Positions 14,951 to 23,203 of a DNA stretch of 42,899 nucleotides are shown here, in pieces (position 1 is the stretch's first letter; each line of letters begins with the position of its first letter). Made by a program: the position numbers and the translations under genes. The notes under the pieces were generated by a model. That model saw only the letters and a list, made by a program, of their open reading frames with translations. It ran no database searches and was not told the DNA's origin. Location: the NCBI GenBank assembly GCA_026398895.1, contig JAPLRZ010000040.1, positions 1 to 42,899 on the forward strand. Reading direction: 5' to 3'. The DNA comes from Methylococcales bacterium (GTDB lineage: Bacteria > Pseudomonadota > Gammaproteobacteria > Methylococcales > Methylomonadaceae).

Positions 14951-15895
14951 ATGAGCCAGAATTCCTTGAACAGTTCATTTTTATCTGCTGTCGCAGCGTT
15001 TTTTTCGTTTGGAACTGAAGCAAAATCTCAAACAGAGAGTATGTATCGCGTTTGTGCGGGTGACCCCGACGGACTTAGTGGCGTAGAAAAATATCTGCAA
15101 AGCCAAGAAGCGTTGTTAGCAAGACAAAAGGCTGAGCAATTGGAAAAACTGGCAGCCCAAGCCGCAGCTATTGCAGCCCAAGCATCAGCTAGTGGTGTTG
15201 CGAAGTATCTTGCAGAGCAACCAACGCTGACCAGCGTGGAGCGTTACGCACTTAGACAAGCGATTGCTGACAAGCAAGCACAAAAAGACAGCCCAGCGGT
15301 TAGCGGAGCAACAGGTGTTGATAAGTACTTGAAAGGGTTGAAATCAGCACCTGCATTAAGTGGCGTTGAAAAATACTTAAGACATCAAGACAGCTTACCG
15401 CAACCCAGCAAAGTTGCTAAATACATGGCAAAACAAGCTCTGATGGCTAAGCACGGTAAATCAGGATCAGCGATTGTCCAGATTGAAGCAACAGGTGTCG
15501 CTAGATACTTACAGCATCAAGCCAGTTTACCGCAGCCAACTAAAGTTGCCAGATATATGGCAAAGCAATCTGCTTTAGCGGCATTGCAAGTTAAGTCTAT
15601 AGTTGTTGAAGTGCAACCAACGGGTGTTGCCAAATATTTACAGCATCAAGACAGTCTACCGCAGCCAAGTCGAGTCGCTAAATATATGGCAAGACAGGCT
15701 TTATTAGATGCGCAACAGGCAAAGCCAATCTCTGTGAAACGTAGTGACACAGGTGTTGATAAATATGTGAAACATCAAGACGAGTTACCACAACCTAGTC
15801 GCGTAGCCAAGTATTTAGCAAGACAGGCATTAGCAGAACAACAAAAAGTAGACGCTGAGACTAGCGTTGAAAGATATATGCGTCATCAAGGTTGA
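14951..15895 (+). CDS. Soluble VxKY-repeat protein of the RuMP operon (unknown family)
   Basis: Unrecognised 314-aa protein. Thirteen copies of [ST]-x-V-x-[KR]-Y occur from residue 43 to the end (SGVEKY, SGVAKY, TSVERY, TGVDKY, SRVAKY and so on). From 137 to 303 they are organised as four tandem units of 44, 43, 43 and 37 aa. Each unit is T-G-V-x-K-Y-L-x-H-Q, then SLPQP, then S-[KR]-V-A-K-Y-M-A-[KR]-Q-A. No signal peptide or span is evident, and between motifs it is Ala/Gln/Lys-rich. It starts 3 bp after the membrane-anchored partner, using GGGGG inside that gene as SD, so the two are probably translationally coupled. Regular short motifs on a low-complexity chain recall multivalent linkers such as EPYC1 or CsoS2. 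A scaffold role for RuMP enzymes is inference. Confidence 0.85.
   Translation: MSQNSLNSSFLSAVAAFFSFGTEAKSQTESMYRVCAGDPDGLSGVEKYLQSQEALLARQKAEQLEKLAAQAAAIAAQASASGVAKYLAEQPTLTSVERYALRQAIADKQAQKDSPAVSGATGVDKYLKGLKSAPALSGVEKYLRHQDSLPQPSKVAKYMAKQALMAKHGKSGSAIVQIEATGVARYLQHQASLPQPTKVARYMAKQSALAALQVKSIVVEVQPTGVAKYLQHQDSLPQPSRVAKYMARQALLDAQQAKPISVKRSDTGVDKYVKHQDELPQPSRVAKYLARQALAEQQKVDAETSVERYMRHQG
15359..15859 (+). repeat. Tandem coding repeat, about 43-codon period
   Basis: Four in-frame units begin at 15359, 15491, 15620 and 15749. At the DNA level the cores around ACAGGTGTTG, CATCAAGACAG and the LPQP-coding segment are near-identical, while synonymous differences and variable tails show the units are not brand new. 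Confidence 0.85.
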
Positions 15896-15989
15896 TGACG
15901 CAGTTACTTTTGTAGGTTTGTGAGTTGCTTCATGACGATTGTAGTTGCAATCCTATCAATTTTTTAAAATAACCATAAAGGTACCATTC

Positions 15990-16976
15990 ATGGCGCAAAA
16001 CTTACTTGAACAACTGAAAGCAATGACTGTTGTTGTCGCTGACACAGGCGATATTGAAGCGATCGAAAAATTTACACCGCGTGATGCGACTACTAATCCA
16101 TCACTGATTACCGCAGCATCACAAATGCCGCAATACCAAGCAATTGTTGACGATACTTTGAAAGCGGCGAGAGTAACTTTAGGCGCGGCGGCATCAGCTG
16201 CTGACGTAGTTTCTTTAGCTTTTGATCGTTTGGCGGTTTCTTTCGGCTTAAAAATTCTGGAAATTATTCCAGGTCGTGTATCAACTGAAGTTGATGCAAG
16301 ATTATCATTCGACACTGATGCAACTATTGCTAAGGGTCGTGATTTAATTGCTCAATACGAAGCGGCTGGCGTTGCTCGTGACCGTGTATTAATCAAAATT
16401 GCAGCAACATGGGAAGGTATCCAAGCGGCAGCGGTTTTAGAAAAAGAAGGCATTCACTGTAACTTAACATTATTGTTCGGCTTACACCAAGCGATTGCTT
16501 GTGCTGAAAATGGTATTACCCTGATTTCTCCTTTTGTTGGTCGTATTCTCGATTGGTACAAAAAAGACACGGGTCGTGATTCTTACGCCCCTGCTGAAGA
16601 TCCAGGTGTGGTTTCAGTGACTGAAATTTATAACTATTACAAAAAATTCGGTTATAACACCGAAGTGATGGGTGCTAGTTTCCGCAATGTTGGTGAAATT
16701 ACCGAATTAGCAGGTAGTGATTTATTGACTATCGCACCTTCTTTACTAGCTGAGTTACAAGCGACTGAAGGTGAGTTACCACGTCGTTTAGACCCAGCAA
16801 ACGCTGCTACGCTAGAAATTGAAAAATTATCAATCGACAAAGCCACTTTTGATAGTATGCACGCGGTAAACCGTATGGCAACTGATAAATTAGCTGAAGG
16901 TATTGATGGTTTCTCTAAAGCATTGGTATCACTAGAAGAATTACTTGCTGATCGTTTAGCTAGCTTAGAAGCTTAA
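15990..16976 (+). CDS. tal: Transaldolase
   Basis: Moves a dihydroxyacetone unit between sugar phosphates in the rearrangement branch of the RuMP cycle. From ATG 15990 (AAAGGTA upstream) the product is 328 aa, like TalB-type transaldolases; an in-frame start at 15945 would add 15 unlikely residues. The Schiff-base lysine is K136 in [11 protein letters not shown]. Other family marks are ATTNPSLI near 34-41 and [19 protein letters not shown]. It follows the two repeat-protein genes in the same direction, so these sit inside the tkt-tal-fba order. Confidence 0.97.
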   Translation: MAQNLLEQLKAMTVVVADTGDIEAIEKFTPRDATTNPSLITAASQMPQYQAIVDDTLKAARVTLGAAASAADVVSLAFDRLAVSFGLKILEIIPGRVSTEVDARLSFDTDATIAKGRDLIAQYEAAGVARDRVLIKIAATWEGIQAAAVLEKEGIHCNLTLLFGLHQAIACAENGITLISPFVGRILDWYKKDTGRDSYAPAEDPGVVSVTEIYNYYKKFGYNTEVMGASFRNVGEITELAGSDLLTIAPSLLAELQATEGELPRRLDPANAATLEIEKLSIDKATFDSMHAVNRMATDKLAEGIDGFSKALVSLEELLADRLASLEA

Positions 16977-16988
16977 GTTATTAATGAT

Positions 16989-17032
16989 AGCCTCTAGGCT
17001 ATAGATACTTCGGTATCGATAGTCTGGAGGCT
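16989..17032 (+). terminator. Long UUCG-capped hairpin between tal and fba
   Basis: AGCCTC (16989-16994) pairs with GAGGCT (17027-17032). Inside, CTAT/ATAG and GATAC-TTCG-GTATC continue the stem under a UUCG tetraloop. It is followed by TTCGCTTTTG. The stem is strong and the T tract interrupted, so partial termination or 3'-end protection of the upstream message is likely. Confidence 0.6.
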
Positions 17033-17069
17033 TTCGCTTTTGTAATAGATAGAAACAGGATTACTCTCC

Positions 17070-18149
17070 ATGTCACAAAAAATTTCAGATGTCGTTAAAG
17101 CGGGTGTTGTTACTGGCGAAGACGTAAAAAAACTCTTTGCACTTTGCAAAGCCAACCAATTTGCTTTACCTGCGGTTAATGTCATTAACACTGATTCGAT
17201 TAACGCAGTATTAGAAGCAGCAGCAAAAGTTAAATCAGCAGTGGTTATTCAGTTCTCTAATGGCGGTGCTGCTTTTTTCTCAGGTAAAGGTTTAAAACTG
17301 GAAGGTCAACAAAATGCGATTTTGGGCGCGATTTCTGGCGCACAACACGTTCATTTAATGGCAGAGCATTATGGCGTACCTGTCATAGTACACACTGACC
17401 ACGCAGCAAAAAAATTATTGCCTTGGATTGATGGCTTGTTAGATGCAGGTGAAAAACATTTTGCGGCTACTGGCAAACCGTTGTTCAGTTCACACATGCT
17501 GGATTTATCAGAAGAAAGTCTGCAAGAAAACATTGAAATCTGTGCCAAATATTTAACGCGTATGTCCAAAATGGGCATGACGCTAGAAATTGAATTAGGT
17601 TGTACAGGTGGTGAAGAAGATGGTGTCGATAACAGCGGCATGGATCATTCGGCTCTGTACACTCAGCCTGAAGACGTGGCTTACGCTTATGAAGTATTAA
17701 GCAAAATTAGTGATCGTTTCACCATAGCGGCTTCTTTCGGTAATGTACACGGTGTATATTCACCAGGTAATGTCAAATTGACTCCTACCATTCTGGCAAA
17801 TTCACAAAAATTTGTATCTGATAAATACAGTGTAGCGCACAATACTTTGGACTTCGTGTTCCACGGTGGTTCAGGTTCTACACCCGAAGAAATCAAAGAA
17901 TCTATCAGCTATGGCGTGGTGAAAATGAACATTGATACTGATACCCAATGGGCAACTTGGGAAGGTATCATGAATTTTTACAAGAAAAATGAAGGCTATT
18001 TGCAAGGTCAAATCGGCAACCCAGACGGTGCAGATAAACCTAACAAAAAATACTATGACCCTCGCGTTTGGCAACGTGAAGGCGAAGTTGGTATGGTGAA
18101 ACGCTTGGAACAAGCTTTCCAAGATTTAAACGCAGTTAATTCGCTATAA
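17070..18149 (+). CDS. fba: Class II fructose-bisphosphate aldolase
   Basis: Cleaves fructose 1,6-bisphosphate to triose phosphates (and can act in reverse), completing the RuMP/EMP variant. The 359-aa length and sequence fit the zinc-dependent class IIA (E. coli FbaA type). VIVHTDHAAKK contains D110-H111 for catalysis and zinc. LEIELGCTGGEEDGVDN, FGNVHGVYSPGNV and FVFHGGSGST supply the other zinc and phosphate residues. Last gene of the cluster, closed by a strong terminator. No phosphofructokinase gene is in the window. Confidence 0.97.
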   Translation: MSQKISDVVKAGVVTGEDVKKLFALCKANQFALPAVNVINTDSINAVLEAAAKVKSAVVIQFSNGGAAFFSGKGLKLEGQQNAILGAISGAQHVHLMAEHYGVPVIVHTDHAAKKLLPWIDGLLDAGEKHFAATGKPLFSSHMLDLSEESLQENIEICAKYLTRMSKMGMTLEIELGCTGGEEDGVDNSGMDHSALYTQPEDVAYAYEVLSKISDRFTIAASFGNVHGVYSPGNVKLTPTILANSQKFVSDKYSVAHNTLDFVFHGGSGSTPEEIKESISYGVVKMNIDTDTQWATWEGIMNFYKKNEGYLQGQIGNPDGADKPNKKYYDPRVWQREGEVGMVKRLEQAFQDLNAVNSL

Positions 18150-18163
18150 GCGAATAATCTGAT

Positions 18164-18194
18164 AAAAAGCCGATGTTTACATCGGCTTTTTTGT
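18164..18194 (+). terminator. Intrinsic terminator of the RuMP operon
   Basis: AGCCGATGT and ACATCGGCT form a 9-bp perfect stem with a two-base loop. A-rich sequence precedes it and TTTTTTT follows, about 18 bp after the fba stop. A textbook rho-independent terminator. Confidence 0.93.
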
Positions 18195-18244
18195 TTGTAG
18201 CCAACACTAAAAATTTAATTCACAATCCATAACAAGGAGCTATT

Positions 18245-18673
18245 ATGAAACGTCGTGATTTTATTCGCTTAACTGCCGCAAGTGCGGGCGCGAGCCTTAT
18301 TGTTCCTACTCTCTCATGGGCTGAAGAGACTAAACCAGTAAGCCCGTCACAGGATATTTATTACACCAAAGAAGCCTCAGGTCGTTGGGCAGGAAAAGCA
18401 GCCACCCACGTTCCTGTGATTGAAGTGACCAAAGCCGAAGGCAGTGCGACTGTAAAAATTACCACGCCTCATGAAATGAAAGGCTACGAGCATTACATCG
18501 TTAAGCACGTTTTGTTAGATAAAAACTATAAATTTCTTGATGAACATCTATTTGATCCAACTAAAGAGACGTTAGCCGTTTCAAGCTATACGCTTAAAGA
18601 CTACAACGGTACAGTGTACGCACTCAGTACCTGTAATAAACATGATCTTTGGTTAAGTAGCGCGGAAGTATAA
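18245..18673 (+). CDS. Tat-exported superoxide-reductase-like (neelaredoxin) protein
   Basis: A 142-aa protein with a twin-arginine leader (KRRDFIRLT, then a hydrophobic stretch to LSWA-E), so it is exported folded. The mature part matches the desulfoferrodoxin/neelaredoxin iron site. Candidate ligands are H55 (THVPVIE), H76 (PHEM), H83 (EHYI), C130 and H133 (CNKHDLW), giving the usual four-His one-Cys centre. The Glu-Lys pair that normally precedes the first His (EKHVP) is Ala-Thr here, which may alter or abolish superoxide reduction. AAGGAG precedes the ATG. SoxY/SoxZ-type proteins have similar leaders but lack this His/Cys set. The physiological role is uncertain. Confidence 0.75.
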   Translation: MKRRDFIRLTAASAGASLIVPTLSWAEETKPVSPSQDIYYTKEASGRWAGKAATHVPVIEVTKAEGSATVKITTPHEMKGYEHYIVKHVLLDKNYKFLDEHLFDPTKETLAVSSYTLKDYNGTVYALSTCNKHDLWLSSAEV

Positions 18674-18765
18674 CGACTCGTTTAACAGGGACGTTTCATC
18701 ATTACCCGTTTTCCTAATATCCATTAATATCCGCTATTTTCTTTTAACCTGTATGGGAAAATATT

Positions 18766-19125
18766 ATGAGTGCGAAAATCATCAATCATACTGACGGCAT
18801 TGTAACTCTCAAAATCACAGGATTATTTACCTATCCTGATCAACTCATCTTCCAAAATGCTTTAATCGATATGATTCCAGTGCAAAAAATAAGCGTTCTT
18901 ACTATTTTTGAAGATTTTCAAGGTTGGAGCAACGACGATAGATGGGAGGATATATCGTTTCAGGAACAAAGCGATCCGTATATCAAAAAGATGGCGTTAG
19001 TCGGTGAAGAAAAATGGCGAGAACTAGCACTCATGTCTGTTGGTGCAGGGTTTCGGGATTTTCCGATTGGGTATTTTCAAACCGCCGAGTTGGACAGGGC
19101 GAAAGATTGGTTGATGAAAGATTAA
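18766..19125 (+). CDS. SpoIIAA/STAS-like domain protein
   Basis: A 119-aa cytoplasmic protein whose first half (IVTLKITGLFTYPDQLIFQNAL, then LTIFEDFQGW) and later MALVGEEKWRELALMSVGAGF resemble the SpoIIAA-like proteins (STAS/CRAL-TRIO-type fold) common in Proteobacteria. No specific function is known for this subgroup. GGGAAAA lies upstream as a weak SD. It stands alone between the SOR-like gene and a gene-free region. Confidence 0.7.
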   Translation: MSAKIINHTDGIVTLKITGLFTYPDQLIFQNALIDMIPVQKISVLTIFEDFQGWSNDDRWEDISFQEQSDPYIKKMALVGEEKWRELALMSVGAGFRDFPIGYFQTAELDRAKDWLMKD

Positions 19126-19693
19126 CTGAGATATTGCCTGCTTGCTTAAGGGAGATGGGTTTAACTACGATTATTGTGGCTAAAGCCCTTTTCCCCTAGA
19201 CAGTCAAAAACGTTGGCTATGCAACCGTTGAGTATTGAAAATCCCCCAAGGTTTCTGGTGTGAGTAAGCGGTATTTTTCAAGAACGCGTCGCCGTTAGCT
19301 AAGTAGTGGGCGGCGACACAGTGTTGTGCTGTAACCACTTTTTAAGCCGACTGTGATAAGCGTTGACTGTTAGGTAAAGCTCCGTTCACCCGCCGTTTTT
19401 ACTGAAATTAACGATTTCAAAATTACTTCGCCATACTCCGAGACCTCCTGCCTTTTTGTAGCTGAAACCTAGCATGGATAGGCATTTGCTAACAGAATCT
19501 AGCGGCGAATTATTAAGAATTTTATGTAAGTTCATAGACTTAGGTTTTTCAGCTGGTAATGCTTTTATAATAGTGCAATTATTACTGTAAACAATTGCAC
19601 ATAAGCACTTCAAATTTAATAGGTTCTAGTGGTATATTGGCAAGACAAAAAGTGTGCTTTTGAGGCACGGAACCTAATGAGGAGAGTTCTATA
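19126..19693. other. Gene-free, probably decayed region
   Basis: About 570 bp without a supportable gene. A dyad GTCGCCG (19288-19294) / CGGCGAC (19311-19317) is present. On the plus strand 19374-19469 reads as 32 open codons flanked by stops, possibly a remnant of a longer gene. The last 100 bp is AT-rich and should hold the petA promoter (TTGCAC near 19595 is one candidate -35). Confidence 0.4.
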
Positions 19694-20293
19694 ATGAATA
19701 ATGAAGGCGTAGATGAGTCTAAACGCCAGTTTTTGACTACGGCGTTAACCGTAGTTGGTGCTGTCGGCACAGGATATTTAGCAGTTCCTTTTCTTTCGCA
19801 AATGCAGCCAAGTGTCAAAACAATGGCAGCAGGCGCACCTGTTGAAATTGATCTTTCCAAGATGGAAACAGGGCAATTAATTAGAGTCGCTTGGCGTGGC
19901 AAGCCTGTCTGGGTACTGAATAGAACCCCTGAGGTGCTTGCCACTTTAAAAACCTTAGAGAGTGAACTAAGAGATCCGCAGTCCTTGGAATCTCTTCAAC
20001 CTGAGAACAGTAAAAATTCAGGGCGTTCTATAAAACCAGAAATTTTTGTCGCGGTGGGTTTGTGTACCCATTTGGGCTGTTCACCAACCTTTCGCCCTGA
20101 GGTGTCACCTCCCGATTTAGGTGATAAATGGAAAGGTGGTTTTTTCTGTCCGTGTCATGGTTCTTGGTTTGATTTAGCAGGTCGTGTTTATAGCGGTGTG
20201 CCTGCTCCAACTAATTTAGAAGTTCCACCTCATCGCTATGTAACTGATACATTGTTGATTGTTGGCGAACCCACCGAAGGAGAAAGCGCATGA
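19694..20293 (+). CDS. petA: Ubiquinol-cytochrome c reductase, Rieske iron-sulfur subunit
   Basis: The [2Fe-2S] subunit of complex III, which takes electrons from ubiquinol and passes them to cytochrome c1. In 199 aa it shows a Tat-like N-terminus and membrane helix (KRQFLTTALTVVGAVGTGYLAVPF). The cluster-binding boxes are CTHLGC (C124, H126, C129) and CPCHGS (C152, C154, H155); C129 and C154 make the stabilising disulfide. GAGGAG precedes the ATG. It overlaps petB by 4 bp (ATGA). Confidence 0.97.
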   Translation: MNNEGVDESKRQFLTTALTVVGAVGTGYLAVPFLSQMQPSVKTMAAGAPVEIDLSKMETGQLIRVAWRGKPVWVLNRTPEVLATLKTLESELRDPQSLESLQPENSKNSGRSIKPEIFVAVGLCTHLGCSPTFRPEVSPPDLGDKWKGGFFCPCHGSWFDLAGRVYSGVPAPTNLEVPPHRYVTDTLLIVGEPTEGESA

Positions 20294-21708
20294 AACCTTC
20301 TCGATTAAATGCCTGTGGGGAATGGGTTTTAGATCGTTTTCCACTAGCGAGTCTGTGGAAAGATCACATGACTCACTATTACGCACCCAAAAATTTTAAT
20401 TTTTGGTATTTCTTTGGCTCGTTGGCATTACTGGTGTTAGTTAACCAGTTTTTGACGGGTATTTTGTTGACCATGAATTACAAACCCGATGCTAAATTGG
20501 CTTTTGATTCGGTTGAATACATCATGCGTGATGTCAGTTGGGGCTGGTTGGTGCGGTATATGCACTCAACAGGCGCGTCAGCGTTTTTTATTGTCGTTTA
20601 TCTGCATATGTTTCGCGGCATCATGTACGGTTCGTTTAAACAACCGCGTGAGCTGATATGGATTTTCGGTATGTTAATTTTTGTTGCCCTGATGGCAGAA
20701 GCTTTTATGGGCTATTTGTTACCTTGGGGACAAATGTCTTATTGGGGTGCGCAAGTTATTATTTCTTTATTCAGCGCGATTCCTGTGATTGGCGATGACT
20801 TATCGTTGTGGATACGCGGTGATTATGTGGTGTCTGATGCGACCCTGAACCGTTTTTTCGCCTTTCATGTCATTGCCGTGCCATTAGTCTTAGTGATGCT
20901 GGTATTTATGCACATAGTCGCATTACATGAAGTCGGTTCTAACAACCCAGATGGCATTGATATTAAAAAACTGAAAGATAAAGACGGCATACCATTAGAT
21001 GGTATTCCTTTTCATCCCTATTACAGCGTAAAAGATATTGCAGGTGTTGGAGTATTTTTAATTTTCTTTGCCACTATCATTTTTTATATGCCTGAAATGG
21101 GCGGTTATTTTCTTGAACACGCTAACTTTATTCCAGCCGATTCGATGAAAACCCCAGAGCATATCGCACCTTTGTGGTATTTCACTCCGTTCTACGCCAT
21201 TTTACGCGCGATTCCTGATAAGTTTGCAGGGGTTATCGGTATGGGTGGTGCAATTGTGGTATTGTTTTTATTACCGTGGTTAGATAGAAATCCTGTACGC
21301 TCTATTCGTTATCGTGGCGGTATTTATAAAAAAGCATTAGCTTTATTTGTCATTAGCTTTATTGCATTGGGTTATTTAGGTACGCAACCTGCAACCCCCG
21401 TGATGACTAATATTGCGCGTGTGTTTACCGCGATTTATTTTGGCTTCTTTTTATTAATGCCAATTTATACTCGCTGGGAAAAAACCAAGCCAGTGCCAGA
21501 ACGTGTCACTGTCGAGCTATCGCTTGAAGAGCAGTTACCTGCATTAATAGAAGCGTTTGAGGAAATTACTGAGTTAAATCCTGTGTCAGAGGATAGTAGC
21601 CAGCACCCTGCCTTTAGAAGTGTGTTTTTTAGTCGAAGACCTAATGCTGAGGGTATCCGTAAAGTAACCACTCGATTGGCAAAAAAACTAAAAGAGAGCC
21701 TAGATTGA
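20290..21708 (+). CDS. petB: Cytochrome b of the bc1 complex
   Basis: Integral subunit with both b haems and the two quinone sites. Axial ligands fit H92/H106 and H193/H208. The Qo-site tetrapeptide is PLWY (294-297) in place of PEWY; variants at the Glu position (such as PVWY) are known in beta- and gammaproteobacteria. At 472 aa it is longer than the usual 400-430, because an acidic soluble tail of about 70 residues follows the last span (ELSLEEQLPALIEAFEEITEL...). It overlaps petA by 4 bp and is 1 bp from petC. Confidence 0.97.
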   Translation: MKPSRLNACGEWVLDRFPLASLWKDHMTHYYAPKNFNFWYFFGSLALLVLVNQFLTGILLTMNYKPDAKLAFDSVEYIMRDVSWGWLVRYMHSTGASAFFIVVYLHMFRGIMYGSFKQPRELIWIFGMLIFVALMAEAFMGYLLPWGQMSYWGAQVIISLFSAIPVIGDDLSLWIRGDYVVSDATLNRFFAFHVIAVPLVLVMLVFMHIVALHEVGSNNPDGIDIKKLKDKDGIPLDGIPFHPYYSVKDIAGVGVFLIFFATIIFYMPEMGGYFLEHANFIPADSMKTPEHIAPLWYFTPFYAILRAIPDKFAGVIGMGGAIVVLFLLPWLDRNPVRSIRYRGGIYKKALALFVISFIALGYLGTQPATPVMTNIARVFTAIYFGFFLLMPIYTRWEKTKPVPERVTVELSLEEQLPALIEAFEEITELNPVSEDSSQHPAFRSVFFSRRPNAEGIRKVTTRLAKKLKESLD

Positions 21709-21709
21709 T

Positions 21710-22429
21710 ATGAAAAATCTTACAACACTATTGCTATTAATGATCCTCTCTTTTGGGGTTCGTGCGTCCGAGGGTGTAAAACTACAAGAAGCCGATGTTG
21801 ATGTTGGCGATAAAACCTCATTATTGCGTGGCGCGAAACATTTTGTGACTTATTGTCTAGGCTGTCATTCCATTAAGCAGGTTCGTTATTTACGCATTGC
21901 TTTGGATACCCACGCAGACGAAAAAGAAGTATTAAAAGATATTGCCCCCTTCGGCGCGAGTATTTATGACCAGCTGCACAGTGCGATGAATAAGCATGAC
22001 GCAGAAAAATGGTTTGGTACACAGCCGCCAGACTTGTCATTGGTTGCTAGATCGCGTGGTGCAGATTGGATATACAGCTATTTGAAAAGTTATTACACCG
22101 ACAAAAATAGACCGTTCGGTGTCAATAATTTAGTTTTTGAAGATACCGCCATGCCTAATCCACTGTGGCAATTGCAAGGCGAACAACGCGAAGTCATTAG
22201 AAAAACCATCTACGGTGATCGTATTGACTTAGTTCTCGATAAAGAAGGCGTATTATCGGAAGAAGAATTTGATATTATGGTCAATGATTTAGTTACTTTT
22301 CTAGTGTATGTTGGTGAACCCGCACAACTGGAAAGAGAAAGTATGGGTAAATATGTACTCATCTTCCTATTCCTGTTTTTTGGCTTAGCTTATTTATTGA
22401 AAAAAGAATATTGGAAAGATATTCATTAA
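21710..22429 (+). CDS. petC: Cytochrome c1
   Basis: A 239-aa membrane-anchored c-type cytochrome that receives electrons from the Rieske centre. It has a signal peptide (to VRA-S, residue about 19), a CLGCH haem motif (C49, C52, H53), a likely Met ligand in DTAMPNPLWQL, and a C-terminal anchor (YVLIFLFLFFGLAYLL). Last gene of petABC, followed by a hairpin terminator. Confidence 0.96.
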   Translation: MKNLTTLLLLMILSFGVRASEGVKLQEADVDVGDKTSLLRGAKHFVTYCLGCHSIKQVRYLRIALDTHADEKEVLKDIAPFGASIYDQLHSAMNKHDAEKWFGTQPPDLSLVARSRGADWIYSYLKSYYTDKNRPFGVNNLVFEDTAMPNPLWQLQGEQREVIRKTIYGDRIDLVLDKEGVLSEEEFDIMVNDLVTFLVYVGEPAQLERESMGKYVLIFLFLFFGLAYLLKKEYWKDIH

Positions 22430-22439
22430 TCTTTTTTGC

Positions 22440-22467
22440 AAGAAAACAGGGATGTTTTCTTAATTTT
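22440..22467 (+). terminator. Terminator of petABC
   Basis: AAGAAAACA (22440-22448) and TGTTTTCTT (22453-22461) form a 9-bp stem with a four-base loop, followed by AATTTTA, just after petC. Confidence 0.75.
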
Positions 22468-22517
22468 ACTACTACTGTTCTAATTACTTGCGGTCACGGC
22501 AAAAACATTCTCTTTCA

Positions 22518-22526
22518 TGATATAAT
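22518..22526 (+). promoter_or_regulatory. Extended -10 promoter of sspAB
   Basis: TGATATAAT is an extended -10 (TGnTATAAT), 42 bp before the sspA start. No good -35 hexamer is seen at 17 bp upstream, which is common with extended -10 promoters. Confidence 0.55.
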
Positions 22527-22567
22527 GCCCAATTTACCACCCTACACGTCCAAAGAGGTTGTTATTC

Positions 22568-23203
22568 GTGGCAAACATTATTACTCGTAAATCTGTTATG
22601 ACGCTTTTTTCATCGCCAACTTGTGCAATGAGCCATTGCGCCCGTTTTGTTTTACATGAAAAAGGCATTGCCGCAGACATAGAATTTTATGACCCGAATA
22701 ATGCTCCTGAAGATTTACTCGAATTAAATCCGACAGGCACATCGCCAACTTTAATAGAACGGGATTTAGTTCTTTATGATTCGCGCATTATTATGGAATA
22801 TCTTGATGAACGCTTTCCACATCCACCTTTACATCAAATGGATCCTGTGTCGCGTGCCAATGCCAGAATGATCATTAAACGTATAGATCAAGAATGGTAT
22901 CAATTGCTGGATGAAATTTTGCATTCAGGCGAAAAAAAATCAGCTCGTGCTAAAAAAATGCTCAGAGAAAGCATTCTCAATGCCACCCCTATTTTTGCAG
23001 CCCGACCTTATTTTATGAGTGATGAATTTTCGCTCATTGATTGTGTTATTGCCCCATTATTATGGCGATTACCCAGTATAGGCATAGATATATCAACGCC
23101 AGATGAAGTGATTACCCATTATGCACAGCGTTTATTTAACCGAACTGGTTTTAAACGCAGCTTGAGTGAAGCTGAAAAAGAAATGATCGAGCCTTCAAAA
23201 TGA
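22568..23203 (+). CDS. sspA: Stringent starvation protein A (GST-fold RNA polymerase-associated)
   Basis: A glutathione-S-transferase-fold protein that binds RNA polymerase and affects stationary-phase and stress gene expression in gammaproteobacteria. I choose GTG 22568 because AGAGG (22554-22558) is nine bases upstream and the product then begins VANIITRKSVMTLFSSPTC, matching SspA N-termini; the frame is open further upstream to 22559. Typical blocks are SRIIMEYLDERFPHPPL and DEFSLIDCVIAPLLWRLP. It overlaps sspB by 4 bp. Its place just after petABC is the classic gammaproteobacterial order. Confidence 0.94.
   Translation: MANIITRKSVMTLFSSPTCAMSHCARFVLHEKGIAADIEFYDPNNAPEDLLELNPTGTSPTLIERDLVLYDSRIIMEYLDERFPHPPLHQMDPVSRANARMIIKRIDQEWYQLLDEILHSGEKKSARAKKMLRESILNATPIFAARPYFMSDEFSLIDCVIAPLLWRLPSIGIDISTPDEVITHYAQRLFNRTGFKRSLSEAEKEMIEPSK

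Noticed and set aside
14951..15895. CRISPR-like or minisatellite noncoding repeat
   Set aside because: The repeats are in frame, with synonymous drift and a conserved protein motif, so they are coding repeats.
19386..19613. 75-aa minus-strand ORF upstream of petA
   Set aside because: Starts at a TTG without SD, no recognisable family, and lies in the likely petA promoter region.
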